DNA of 12,713 nt from Anaerolineae bacterium (GTDB taxonomy: Bacteria > Chloroflexota > Anaerolineae > Aggregatilineales > Phototrophicaceae), in contig JADLHH010000101.1 of NCBI GenBank assembly GCA_020848855.1, positions 1 through 12,713 of the forward strand. The letters are read 5' to 3'. The notes below the pieces were generated by a model, which made no database searches, was not told where the DNA came from, and was given only the letters and a program-made list of their open reading frames with translations. Each line of letters opens with the position of its first letter. Position 1 is the stretch's first letter. Positions 6,671 to 12,713 of the stretch are shown here, one piece after another. The position numbers and the translations under genes are program-made.

Positions 6671-7398
6671 TAATTGCGCAGAACGACGTTGAACTTGTAA
6701 CGGTCGCCGCGATACGAGGACTGGACATATTCGACGGCGCTTTTCTCTTCGGTATAGGCGACCCGCGTCATCGCCAGGATCGGCTGGGCATGATTGATGC
6801 CCAGCAGCTTCGCTTCCTCGCGCGACGGCAGCCGCGCTTCCAGCGTTTGCTCGGCATAGGTGAGCGTGATCCCGTAATGATTCCGCAGCACCTTGTACAG
6901 CGACTCGCGGGAAAAGTCGAACCTGCCCAACAAGTCCGGGCAGACGACCGCCACCACAAAGGTCGTCTCCAGCGCCATCGGCTCGTTATCCGCCATGCGC
7001 ACGCGCCGCAGTTCGCACAGCCGCGCGCCGGGTGGGATATCCAGAATTCGCGCGACCGCGTCGGACGCTTCCACCATGCGCGCCGAGAGCACCCTGCTGG
7101 ACGCCCCGTAGCCGCGCGAGTGCATCTCGTCGGTGAAGCTCGTCAGGTGGTTAAGCTGCTGCTGGTACAATGCCGGGCTGATGAATGTCCCTTTGCCGAC
7201 CTGCGCGTAGACGATTCCCGCACGCTCAAGCTGCTTGACCGCTTTGTTGGCGGTCAGCCGGCTCACGTTGAAACGCTCCGACAGGTCGCGCTCTGAAGGG
7301 ATGCGCGCGCCCGGCTGGAACTCGCCGCTCTGGATGCCTGCCAGCAGGTAATCTTTGATTTGCTCGTAAAGTGGTTTGGATAATTTCGAGTCGATCAT
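6670..7398 (-). CDS. GntR-family (HutC/UTRA) transcriptional regulator, NagR-like
   Basis: A 242-residue repressor with an N-terminal winged helix (about residues 8-74: PLYEQIKDYLLAGIQSGEF, RIPSERDLSERFNVSRLTAN, GIVYAQVGKGTFIS) and a C-terminal UTRA ligand domain (about 85-240, starting LTSFTDEMHSRG). UTRA members in amino-sugar operons (NagR/YvoA, DasR) sense glucosamine-6-P or GlcNAc-6-P, so a similar ligand is likely; this is inferred from context. The start at 7398 overlaps the stop of the preceding 58-aa gene as ATGA and gives the normal family length; the upstream in-frame extension to 7521 is shadow of that small gene. It is co-transcribed with the genes it probably controls. The operator is expected upstream of the substrate-binding protein gene, outside the window. 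Confidence 0.9.
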   Translation of the reverse strand: MIDSKLSKPLYEQIKDYLLAGIQSGEFQPGARIPSERDLSERFNVSRLTANKAVKQLERAGIVYAQVGKGTFISPALYQQQLNHLTSFTDEMHSRGYGASSRVLSARMVEASDAVARILDIPPGARLCELRRVRMADNEPMALETTFVVAVVCPDLLGRFDFSRESLYKVLRNHYGITLTYAEQTLEARLPSREEAKLLGINHAQPILAMTRVAYTEEKSAVEYVQSSYRGDRYKFNVVLRN

Positions 7399-7571
7399 CG
7401 CAATATTCGGCTTGTGAGCACGACCCCCAATAGTATCGCCCCACCCAGAACGGCGCTGCATATACTCAGGATGAATTCGGCGGAACCGGGCGGCTGGAAA
7501 AAGATCATCACCAGCCCGCACACGCCGATGAACATCCCAATCCGAAAGAAACCCTTCAGTGCCTCATTCAC
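7395..7571 (-). CDS. Small two-helix membrane protein of unknown function (58 aa)
   Basis: A short frame fills the space between the OppF-like gene and the GntR gene. It begins with GTG at 7571, overlapping the OppF stop by 8 nt, and ends in TGA at 7395-7397, overlapping the GntR ATG as ATGA. Translation gives MNEALKGFFRIGMFIG for the first 16 residues, then a hydrophobic run to MIFFQ near 26-30, a short PPGSAEF turn, and a second hydrophobic helix (about 37-53, ILSICSAVLGGAILLGVVL) ending TSRILR. The topology looks like a helical hairpin with basic residues at both ends (K6, R10, R55, R58). I recognise no family. The exact fit of both junctions argues that it is translated. It could be a transporter accessory subunit. 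Confidence 0.65.
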   Translation of the reverse strand: MNEALKGFFRIGMFIGVCGLVMIFFQPPGSAEFILSICSAVLGGAILLGVVLTSRILR

Positions 7572-8616
7572 GGTACTCAGTCAGCGTCCCAGACGTCTGT
7601 AATGGCGTGCAGGCTGCCATCTGTGAAAACCCCGGCGGCGCTGCCAGCGCCGGAACTTCGGCATCGCAGATGCCCGGCTGGAAAAACGGACAGCGCGGGT
7701 GAAACGCGCAGCCGGGCGGCAGTTCGGTCAGGCGCGGGATCGATTCGGAACGCAGCGCCAGCACCCGCTTGCTGCGGGTTGTTACGGGATCGGCTTCCGG
7801 CACAGCCGAGAGCAGCGCCCGCGTGTACGGGTGCGCGGGATGATCGATCACATCCGGCGTGCTGCCGATTTCGACAATCCGCCCCAGATACATCACCGCG
7901 ATGCGCCCTTCCCGCGCGAAGTATTTCGCCAGCGCCAGGTCGTGGGTGATGAACACGATTGCCAAGCCGAGCTTTTCGCGCAGCCCGCGCAGCATATTCA
8001 GCAAGCCGATGCGAATGCTCACATCCACCATGCTCACCGCTTCGTCAGCGACGATCAGGCGCGGGTTGACCGTCAGCGCGCGGGCGATACTCACGCGCTG
8101 GCGCTGCCCGCCGCTCAACTGGTGCGGGTACTTGCCGACGATGTCGCCGGGCGGCGTGAGTTCGACCAGCTTGAGCAGCTCCCAGATGCGCAGCCGCAGT
8201 TCCGCCCGGTTCTTGACGAGCCTGTGCCGCACCAGCGGGAAGCTGAGGATTTGCTCGACGGTGTGCGCCGGGTTGAGCGAGGCGAACGGGTCCTGGTGGA
8301 CGATCTGCATTTCGCGGCGCAGCGACGCTCTCGCCTTGCCGGTGTAGCTTTCGCGGCTCTGCCCCTCGATCAGGATTTCGCCCTGCGACGGCTCCAGCAA
8401 GCCGACCATCATCTTGCCAGTGGTGGTCTTTCCGCAGCCGCTTTCGCCGACGATGCACAGCGTCTCGTTGGGCTGCACGCTCAGGCTCACGTCCTGAATG
8501 ACGGGCACGCGCTGGCGGTTCTTGACGAACCAGCGCGACACATGCCGCAGTTCGATGATCGGCGTGTCGCCGGAAGCAGAAGACGACCAGGTACGGTCGG
8601 GAGTCACGGTTGTCAT
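7564..8616 (-). CDS. Oligopeptide/dipeptide-type ABC transporter ATP-binding protein (OppF/DppF-like)
   Basis: A 350-residue cytosolic ATPase, second of the pair that powers the importer. It has Walker A GESGCGKTT (57-65), Q-loop VHQDP (106-110), signature LSGGQRQR (167-174), Walker B LIVADE (187-192) with catalytic Glu192, D-loop in SMVD and switch His225 in FITHD. The segment after Walker B reads DEAVSMVD rather than the common DEPVSALD. The C-terminal peptide-transporter extension, with CAFHPRCPFFQPGIC, is present and marks the Opp/Dpp class. The start at 8616 overlaps the OppD stop as ATGA; the upstream open extension to 8718 is out-of-family. Transport specificity is set by the binding protein and permeases, so the Opp name does not prove peptide uptake. 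Confidence 0.93.
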   Translation of the reverse strand: MTTVTPDRTWSSSASGDTPIIELRHVSRWFVKNRQRVPVIQDVSLSVQPNETLCIVGESGCGKTTTGKMMVGLLEPSQGEILIEGQSRESYTGKARASLRREMQIVHQDPFASLNPAHTVEQILSFPLVRHRLVKNRAELRLRIWELLKLVELTPPGDIVGKYPHQLSGGQRQRVSIARALTVNPRLIVADEAVSMVDVSIRIGLLNMLRGLREKLGLAIVFITHDLALAKYFAREGRIAVMYLGRIVEIGSTPDVIDHPAHPYTRALLSAVPEADPVTTRSKRVLALRSESIPRLTELPPGCAFHPRCPFFQPGICDAEVPALAAPPGFSQMAACTPLQTSGTLTEYRE

Positions 8617-9629
8617 CGTTCTCTCCGGGCGGTCGCCAGTACTTCGTCCGAATGGTGGCAGGCGACGGTATGCACACCGCCATTGACGGGCGCGAGCGCC
8701 GGCGGCGTCTGGCGGCATACGTCGGTCGCAAACGGGCAGCGGGGGTGAAACTTGCAGCCCGTCGGCGGCGCGATCAGGTCGGGCGGGTTGCCGGGGATGC
8801 TGTGCAGTTCCTTGTCGGTCTGGCTCAGGCGCGGTGCGGCGTCCAGCAGGCTGAAAGTATAGGCGTGCGCCGGGCGGTAGAATACGTCGTTCACCCCGCC
8901 CAGTTCGACGATCTCGCCAGCGTACATCGTGGCGATGCGGTCGGCGATTTCGGCAGCGGCTGCCAGGTCGTGGCTGATGAAGATCACGCTGAAGTGCATT
9001 TCCTCGTGCATCCGCTGGAGCACGTCGAGAATCGAGCGCTGGGTCAGGATGTCCACTGCCGTCGTCGGCTCGTCCATGATGACGATCTGCGGGCGCAGCA
9101 GCAGGCTGAGCGCCAGCAGCACGCGCTGGCGCATCCCGCCGCTCAGTTCGTGCGGAAACGACTTGAAGACGCGGCTGGCATCCAGCCGCACCTTCTCGAA
9201 CAGGGTCAGCGCGTAGTCGCGGGCTTCATTCTTCGGCATGTGGTGCGCGGCTGCCGTGTCGTACACCATGTCGGAAATGCGCAGCACCGGGTTAAAGGCG
9301 TTCAGCGCGCCCTGAAACACCATCGAACATTCCGACCACAAAAACTGGCGCAGCGCCTGCGGGTTCAGTTTCAGCACGTCGACAGTCGTCTGATCGCGCC
9401 GAGTGTAGACGATGCTGCCATTTTCGACGCGCCCCGTCTTGGGCAGCAGCCGCATCAACGCCAGATTCAGCGTCGATTTGCCGCAGCCGCTTTCGCCGAT
9501 GAACGCCAGCGTTTCGCCGGGGTTCAGGTCGAACGAGACCTGGTTCACGGCGCGCACCTTGCCGCGCCGGGTGGCATAGGTCACCGACAGATCGCGCACT
9601 TGCAGGACAGGTTGGGCGTTCGCGCTCAT
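8613..9629 (-). CDS. Oligopeptide/dipeptide-type ABC transporter ATP-binding protein (OppD/DppD-like)
   Basis: A 338-residue ATPase with Walker A GESGCGKST (45-53), Q-loop VFQGALNAFNP around Gln106, signature LSGGMRQRV (162-170), Walker B IVIMDEPTTAVD (182-193) and H-loop ISHDLA. The Opp-class C-terminal extension includes IPGNPPDL and CKFHPRCPFATDVC. It pairs with the following ATPase, overlapping it as ATGA, and starts 9 nt after the permease stop with an AGGACGG ribosome site just upstream. The regular DEPTTAVD sequence contrasts with DEAVSMVD in its partner; both keep the catalytic Glu, so both ATP sites could be active. Confidence 0.94.
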   Translation of the reverse strand: MSANAQPVLQVRDLSVTYATRRGKVRAVNQVSFDLNPGETLAFIGESGCGKSTLNLALMRLLPKTGRVENGSIVYTRRDQTTVDVLKLNPQALRQFLWSECSMVFQGALNAFNPVLRISDMVYDTAAAHHMPKNEARDYALTLFEKVRLDASRVFKSFPHELSGGMRQRVLLALSLLLRPQIVIMDEPTTAVDILTQRSILDVLQRMHEEMHFSVIFISHDLAAAAEIADRIATMYAGEIVELGGVNDVFYRPAHAYTFSLLDAAPRLSQTDKELHSIPGNPPDLIAPPTGCKFHPRCPFATDVCRQTPPALAPVNGGVHTVACHHSDEVLATARRER

Positions 9630-9638
9630 CAGACCGTC

Positions 9639-10829
9639 CTAGAAGCCGCTGCGCAGGCGCGGATTGAAGATTTCTTCCATGCTCCGGCTGAACAGCACCA
9701 GTGAAAGCTGGAAGAAAGCGATGGCGATGATCGGTGCGAGCAGCATGGCAGAAGCATTGGGGTTGAACAGCGCGCCCTGCTGCCGCCCCATGAAGATCAT
9801 CACGCCCCAGTCGGGTTCCTTCAGCGGGACAAGCCCCAACACCACCAAGCCGACAATCGAGTACATGGCGCTGCGCAGCGAAAAGATGGCGTTCACGGCG
9901 ATATAGCTGACCATGTTCGGGAACACTTCGCGCAGCACGATATGCCGCAGCCCCAGGTCGAGCGCCACCGCCGCCTGAATATATTCGCGCTCGCGCAGGC
10001 TGAACACCTGCGCGCGAACGGCGCGCATCAGGGCGGGCCAGTTGAGCAGCGCGAACAGCAGCGCCAGGAAGAACGGCTGGTCGAACGAGATCAGGCTGGC
10101 GAGCACCAGCAGCAGCGGGAACTGCGGAATCGTCAGGATCAGGTTGGACAGGGCGATCAATAGCTGGTCGACAATCCCGCCGATCAGCGCCGCCACCGCC
10201 CCCAGAATGAAGCCGATCAGCGTCGCCATCAAGCCGGCTTCAGCGGCGATCAGGATCAACGACTGCCCGCCATAAATAATGTGCGATAGCACATCGCGTC
10301 CCTGCCAGTCCAAGCCAAGCGGGAATTCCGCCGACGGACTCTGAAACAGCGAGGTCGCGCCCGGCTGACGCCTGTCCATGTGGATTTGCCCATCGTAGGG
10401 CACGAACAGCGGACCGAACACCGTCAGCACGACGAAAAACAGGATGCCGAGGAAGCCGATAAAGCCCCCTTTGTTGCGCAGGAGCGCCCGGCTCGACGAC
10501 CGGATGGTATCGCCCAGCCGCGCCAGCCCGCGCAGTATCGATTCGCGCGTATTTTCCTCGAACGCGGTGATATCGCTGCCCGGCGCGACGGCGAACGGGT
10601 CTTGCCGGTTGATGTAGGTGTATGAGAAGACGACAGCGGTCGTCAACACGATCATCGGGATACCGCCCAGCACGCCGCAGGCAAAGCCGCTCAGTACGCA
10701 GGCGATGAACCCGGCGACGCCTGCCCAGGGTTTGCCCCCGCGCACGGCGAACACCAGCGGGACGATCCCGCACAGGCATCCGATGATGAACCCGGTCGGC
10801 GTCGCGGTCGTTGCGAACAGCGTGTTCAT
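9639..10829 (-). CDS. Opp/Dpp-type ABC permease (OppC-like) with extra N-terminal membrane module
   Basis: A 396-residue inner-membrane permease. The OppC-like core starts near residue 113 (ALLRNKGGFIGFLGILFFVV) and includes FPLGLDWQGRDVLSHIIYGG (169-188) and the ATPase-coupling EAA-like loop ALDLGLRHIVLREVFPN (about 289-305). Upstream are about 75 extra residues with three hydrophobic segments (about 13-29, 35-55, 57-73; includes GKPWAGVAGFIACVLSGFAC) and a charged linker (74-112). The core is normally ~290 residues, so the extension accounts for the excess length. It is not a start artefact: the ATG at 10829 overlaps the OppB stop as ATGA, and the extension reads as a convincing membrane protein. 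The module resembles small glycine-rich hydrophobic proteins seen elsewhere; its role is unknown. Confidence 0.92.
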   Translation of the reverse strand: MNTLFATTATPTGFIIGCLCGIVPLVFAVRGGKPWAGVAGFIACVLSGFACGVLGGIPMIVLTTAVVFSYTYINRQDPFAVAPGSDITAFEENTRESILRGLARLGDTIRSSSRALLRNKGGFIGFLGILFFVVLTVFGPLFVPYDGQIHMDRRQPGATSLFQSPSAEFPLGLDWQGRDVLSHIIYGGQSLILIAAEAGLMATLIGFILGAVAALIGGIVDQLLIALSNLILTIPQFPLLLVLASLISFDQPFFLALLFALLNWPALMRAVRAQVFSLREREYIQAAVALDLGLRHIVLREVFPNMVSYIAVNAIFSLRSAMYSIVGLVVLGLVPLKEPDWGVMIFMGRQQGALFNPNASAMLLAPIIAIAFFQLSLVLFSRSMEEIFNPRLRSGF

Positions 10830-11926
10830 TCGCCGCGATCCCCCCCCAGCCGCACGCGCGGGTCAAGCCAGCCCAGCGCGAGGTCGGACAGAATATTCGA
10901 GAACACAACCGAGACCGTGATCACCAGGAAAAAGCCCTGCATGGTCGTGTAGTCGCGGGCGTTGATCACGCGCAGCAGGTTGCGCCCGATGCCCGGATAC
11001 TGGAACAGTTCTTCCACGATCACGCTGCCGCCGACGACGAAGCCGATGCTGATCGCCAGCCGCGTGACCAGCGGCAGCAGCGCGTTGCGCCCCACGTAGG
11101 CAGTCAGGATGCGCCCTTCGGACAAGCCGCGCGCCTTTGCCACCAGCACGTGGTCGTCGCCCAGTGTCGCCACCGTGCTGCTCTTCATCGTCAGAATCCA
11201 GCCGCCGACCGATGACAGCACGTATACCGTGATCGGCAGGATCGCGAAGCGGATCACGCTGCCGATGTATTCCAGCGTAAACCCGACCGGGATGGTCGGG
11301 TCGACGCCGCCGCGCATCTCGCCGGGGCTGAACCAGCCCCACTGGATGCCGACGATAATGATCATCAGCAGCGCGATGACGTAATCGGGGATGCCGTAAA
11401 TGAACGAGGCGATCACCGTGACGACGTTATCGAACAGGCTGCCGCGCCAGTACGCCATCGCCATGCCGAGCAGCACCCCTAACGTAAAACTGATCAACAG
11501 CGCCGACCCGACGCTGAACAGCGTCCAGGGCAAATAGCGCAGAATTTGCGAAATGACGGTCGTCCCCGGCGCAGTGATCGATTCGCCGAGGTCGCCGCGC
11601 AGCAGGTTCGTGAGGTAAGTCCCGTACTGCTCCAGCAGCGGCGCGCCGGGGTCGAAGTTGTAGAGCGCTGCCGCCTGGTTCAACGCTTCCTGGTAGCTCA
11701 CGCCGCGCTGCAGAAGCTGCTCGATTTTGACGTCAACCGGGTTGCCGGGCATCAGCCGCACGAGGAAAAACGTGAACGAGACAACCGCGAAGATCGTCAG
11801 CAGCCCTTGAATCAGGACGCGGAACGTGTAGCTGCCCAGCACCCGCCGCACAAGCTGACGCCCGGAGCGCGCGGGGGTATCTGCGGGTGGGGTTTCCGTT
11901 GAAGAAATGGGGACGGCGCGGGTCAT
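10826..11926 (-). CDS. Opp/Dpp-type ABC permease (OppB-like)
   Basis: A 366-residue inner-membrane permease. After a hydrophilic Ser/Thr/Pro-rich N-terminus of about 30 residues comes the first helix (VLIQGLLTIFAVVSFTFFLV), then RLMPGNPVD, the GDLGESI motif of OppB-type subunits, and further helices. The EAA-like loop is VAKARGLSEGRILTAYVGRN, with EELFQYPGIGRNL downstream and a C-terminus ending WLDPRVRL. These are standard OppB/DppB landmarks. An AGAAGG site lies 9 nt before the ATG at 11926. The gene ends in an ATGA overlap with the OppC-like gene. It is separated from the binding-protein gene by 135 nt holding a long palindrome, the only sizeable gap in the operon. Confidence 0.94.
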   Translation of the reverse strand: MTRAVPISSTETPPADTPARSGRQLVRRVLGSYTFRVLIQGLLTIFAVVSFTFFLVRLMPGNPVDVKIEQLLQRGVSYQEALNQAAALYNFDPGAPLLEQYGTYLTNLLRGDLGESITAPGTTVISQILRYLPWTLFSVGSALLISFTLGVLLGMAMAYWRGSLFDNVVTVIASFIYGIPDYVIALLMIIIVGIQWGWFSPGEMRGGVDPTIPVGFTLEYIGSVIRFAILPITVYVLSSVGGWILTMKSSTVATLGDDHVLVAKARGLSEGRILTAYVGRNALLPLVTRLAISIGFVVGGSVIVEELFQYPGIGRNLLRVINARDYTTMQGFFLVITVSVVFSNILSDLALGWLDPRVRLGGDRGE

Positions 11927-11988
11927 GCCGTAAAACCTTCTGCCGAAAGCATGGCGCTCGTTTGCGGTGAAGAATGGCTCATTTTATC

Positions 11989-12014
11989 AGGGGGCAAGAT
12001 GCATCTTGCCCCCT
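11989..12014 (-). repeat. 26-bp perfect palindrome between the binding-protein and permease genes
   Basis: The half-site AGGGGGCAAGATG is followed directly by its exact reverse complement, centred between 12001 and 12002. In RNA it gives an 11-bp stem with a TGCA loop. It lies 47 nt past the stop of the binding-protein gene and 62 nt before the OppB start. No U-run follows on either strand, so it is not a canonical intrinsic terminator. The most likely role is an intercistronic hairpin that protects the 3' end of the binding-protein message or lowers permease expression. A dimeric repressor site is possible. The rest of 11927-12061 shows only a short direct repeat AAGCCTTAC (12029-12037 and 12041-12049). 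Confidence 0.75.
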
Positions 12015-12061
12015 TACACACTTTCTCTAAGCCTTACGTGAAGCCTTACCCGTCGCGCGGG

Positions 12062-12713
12062 TTATGCGCCCATCGCATTCGCACCGGGGCTGATCACGCC
12101 AGTCAGCAGGTAGTAGATGATGGCGTGGTCGCTGCCGGTTGGGTTCGCCAGCCAGCTATCTTCAGTCGGGAAGCCGGCGATCAGGTCTTCGTTCAGCGGC
12201 TCGATGCTGCGCTCGACGTTCAGCGGGATGAACGGCAGCACGTCGTTGATGATCAGGGCGATCTTGTCGGCGCGCTCGCGCTGCACCGCCGGGTCAATTC
12301 CATCGGTCGCGTGCAGGATCATCTGATCGAGGTCGACTTCTTCGCCATTCCATTCGAACTGCATCGGGAAGGCGATGCCGGGACGCTCCGGGGGCAGCGC
12401 CGTGTTGAAGCGGCGGGTGGGACCGTTGAACTGCTGCGAAGCGAACGGCGAACCCGTCCCCCAGCTCCACACCGACAGCGAGAAGTCGCCGGACTGAATG
12501 GCGGCGGAGGCTTCCTGCCAGGGCAGCGCGCGCGGCGTGATGTCGAAGCCGAAGGCGTTCAACTGCGCGATCGCGTCCTGCGCTGCGCCGGCGAAGTCGG
12601 CGAATTCAGCCGGGAATGTGTATTCGGCGCTGATCAGATTACCATCGGCATCCGCCCACTTGCCATCGGCGTTGCGGGTATAGCCTGCCTGTTCCATCAA
12701 AGCAGCGGCAGCA
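12062..12713 (-). CDS. ABC transporter substrate-binding protein, family 5 (DppA/OppA-like), C-terminal part
   Basis: About 216 residues are visible; the frame is open to the right edge, so the N-terminus with its expected signal peptide is missing. The stretch LMEQAGYTRNADGKWADADG is the typical C-terminal-lobe segment of family 5 binding proteins (a modelled ligand-domain loop often written LLxxAGYxxxxDGxxxDxDG). It is followed by TFPAEFADF, DFSLSVWSWGTG and, near the end, DVLPFIPLNVERSIEPLNED. In the family the protein captures the ligand outside the membrane and delivers it to the OppBC-like channel. Several family 5 proteins bind oligosaccharides rather than peptides, including the Vibrio chitin-oligosaccharide-binding protein, so a glycan ligand fits the downstream enzymes. 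It is presumably the first or an early gene of the operon. Confidence 0.9.
   Translation of the reverse strand, partial: AAAALMEQAGYTRNADGKWADADGNLISAEYTFPAEFADFAGAAQDAIAQLNAFGFDITPRALPWQEASAAIQSGDFSLSVWSWGTGSPFASQQFNGPTRRFNTALPPERPGIAFPMQFEWNGEEVDLDQMILHATDGIDPAVQRERADKIALIINDVLPFIPLNVERSIEPLNEDLIAGFPTEDSWLANPTGSDHAIIYYLLTGVISPGANAMGA

Noticed and set aside
5273..6673. 466-codon open frame on the plus strand opposite nagZ
   Set aside because: It is a shadow of the high-GC codon pattern of nagZ. Its composition is dominated by Arg, Gln, His and Ala, it has no recognisable domain, and the opposite strand carries clear GH3 motifs.
7699..9704. Two long plus-strand open frames (7699-8748 and 8610-9704) opposite the ATPase genes
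   Set aside because: Both are antisense shadows of oppF and oppD. Repeated His/Arg/Gln runs such as those read across Walker and signature motifs are typical of antisense frames in GC-rich genes.
10240..10908. Minus-strand alternative frame of 222 codons across the oppB-oppC junction
   Set aside because: It overlaps two well-supported permease genes in another frame and is rich in Arg without membrane character.
12029..12049. Direct repeat AAGCCTTAC, two copies 12 nt apart after the binding-protein gene
   Set aside because: Only two short copies in a non-coding tail; chance occurrence is plausible and no symmetry or known site matches.
1..12713. CRISPR arrays, tRNA or rRNA genes, insertion sequences, prophage or defence genes
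   Set aside because: No spaced repeat array, cloverleaf-like or rRNA-like sequence, transposase motif or terminal inverted repeats were seen; coding density leaves little space for them.

Overview
The window is GC-rich and densely coded. The protein types suggest a Gram-negative-like or monoderm environmental bacterium, most likely a Chloroflexota (Anaerolineae-like) lineage. That placement rests on remembered resemblance of the short YEIRIKEHLD protein, the DUF4386 protein and the LuxR/MalT-type regulator to Chloroflexota homologues, and no phylogeny could be run. It holds two converging gene blocks separated by a terminator-like hairpin near position 2970-3004.

Plus-strand block (1-2928): the C-terminal end of a LuxR/MalT-type regulator that runs in from the left edge, a 105-residue conserved protein of unknown function, a six-helix DUF4386 membrane protein, and a zinc-free NADPH:quinone-reductase-like (MDR) oxidoreductase. 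The 105-residue and DUF4386 genes overlap by ATGA. A cluster of three TCACCACAT repeats lies between the regulator and the small gene, and an 11-bp-stem hairpin separates DUF4386 from the oxidoreductase.

Minus-strand block (12713 down to 3020): one tightly packed, apparently polycistronic operon. In transcription order it encodes a family 5 substrate-binding protein (N-terminus outside the window), an OppB-like permease, an OppC-like permease with an unusual extra N-terminal membrane module, OppD- and OppF-like ATPases, a 58-residue two-helix membrane protein, a GntR/UTRA repressor, a GH3 beta-N-acetylglucosaminidase (NagZ-like), a DUF1343/GH171 exo-beta-N-acetylmuramidase (NamZ-like), and a BadF/BadG-type amino-sugar kinase. 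Most junctions are stop/start overlaps. The exceptions are the SBP-OppB gap, which holds a 26-bp perfect palindrome, and two gaps of under 10 nt.

Inferred job: the ABC importer takes up peptidoglycan fragments (or chito-oligosaccharides) in place of a PTS. NagZ and NamZ, neither of which shows a signal peptide, would strip GlcNAc and MurNAc alternately from the non-reducing end in the cytoplasm. The kinase would phosphorylate the freed sugars, and the UTRA repressor would sense an amino-sugar phosphate. This is a non-PTS counterpart of the Bacillus subtilis murQ-murR-murP-amiE-nagZ-namZ locus. No MurNAc-6-P etherase, amidase, NagA or NagB is present in the window.
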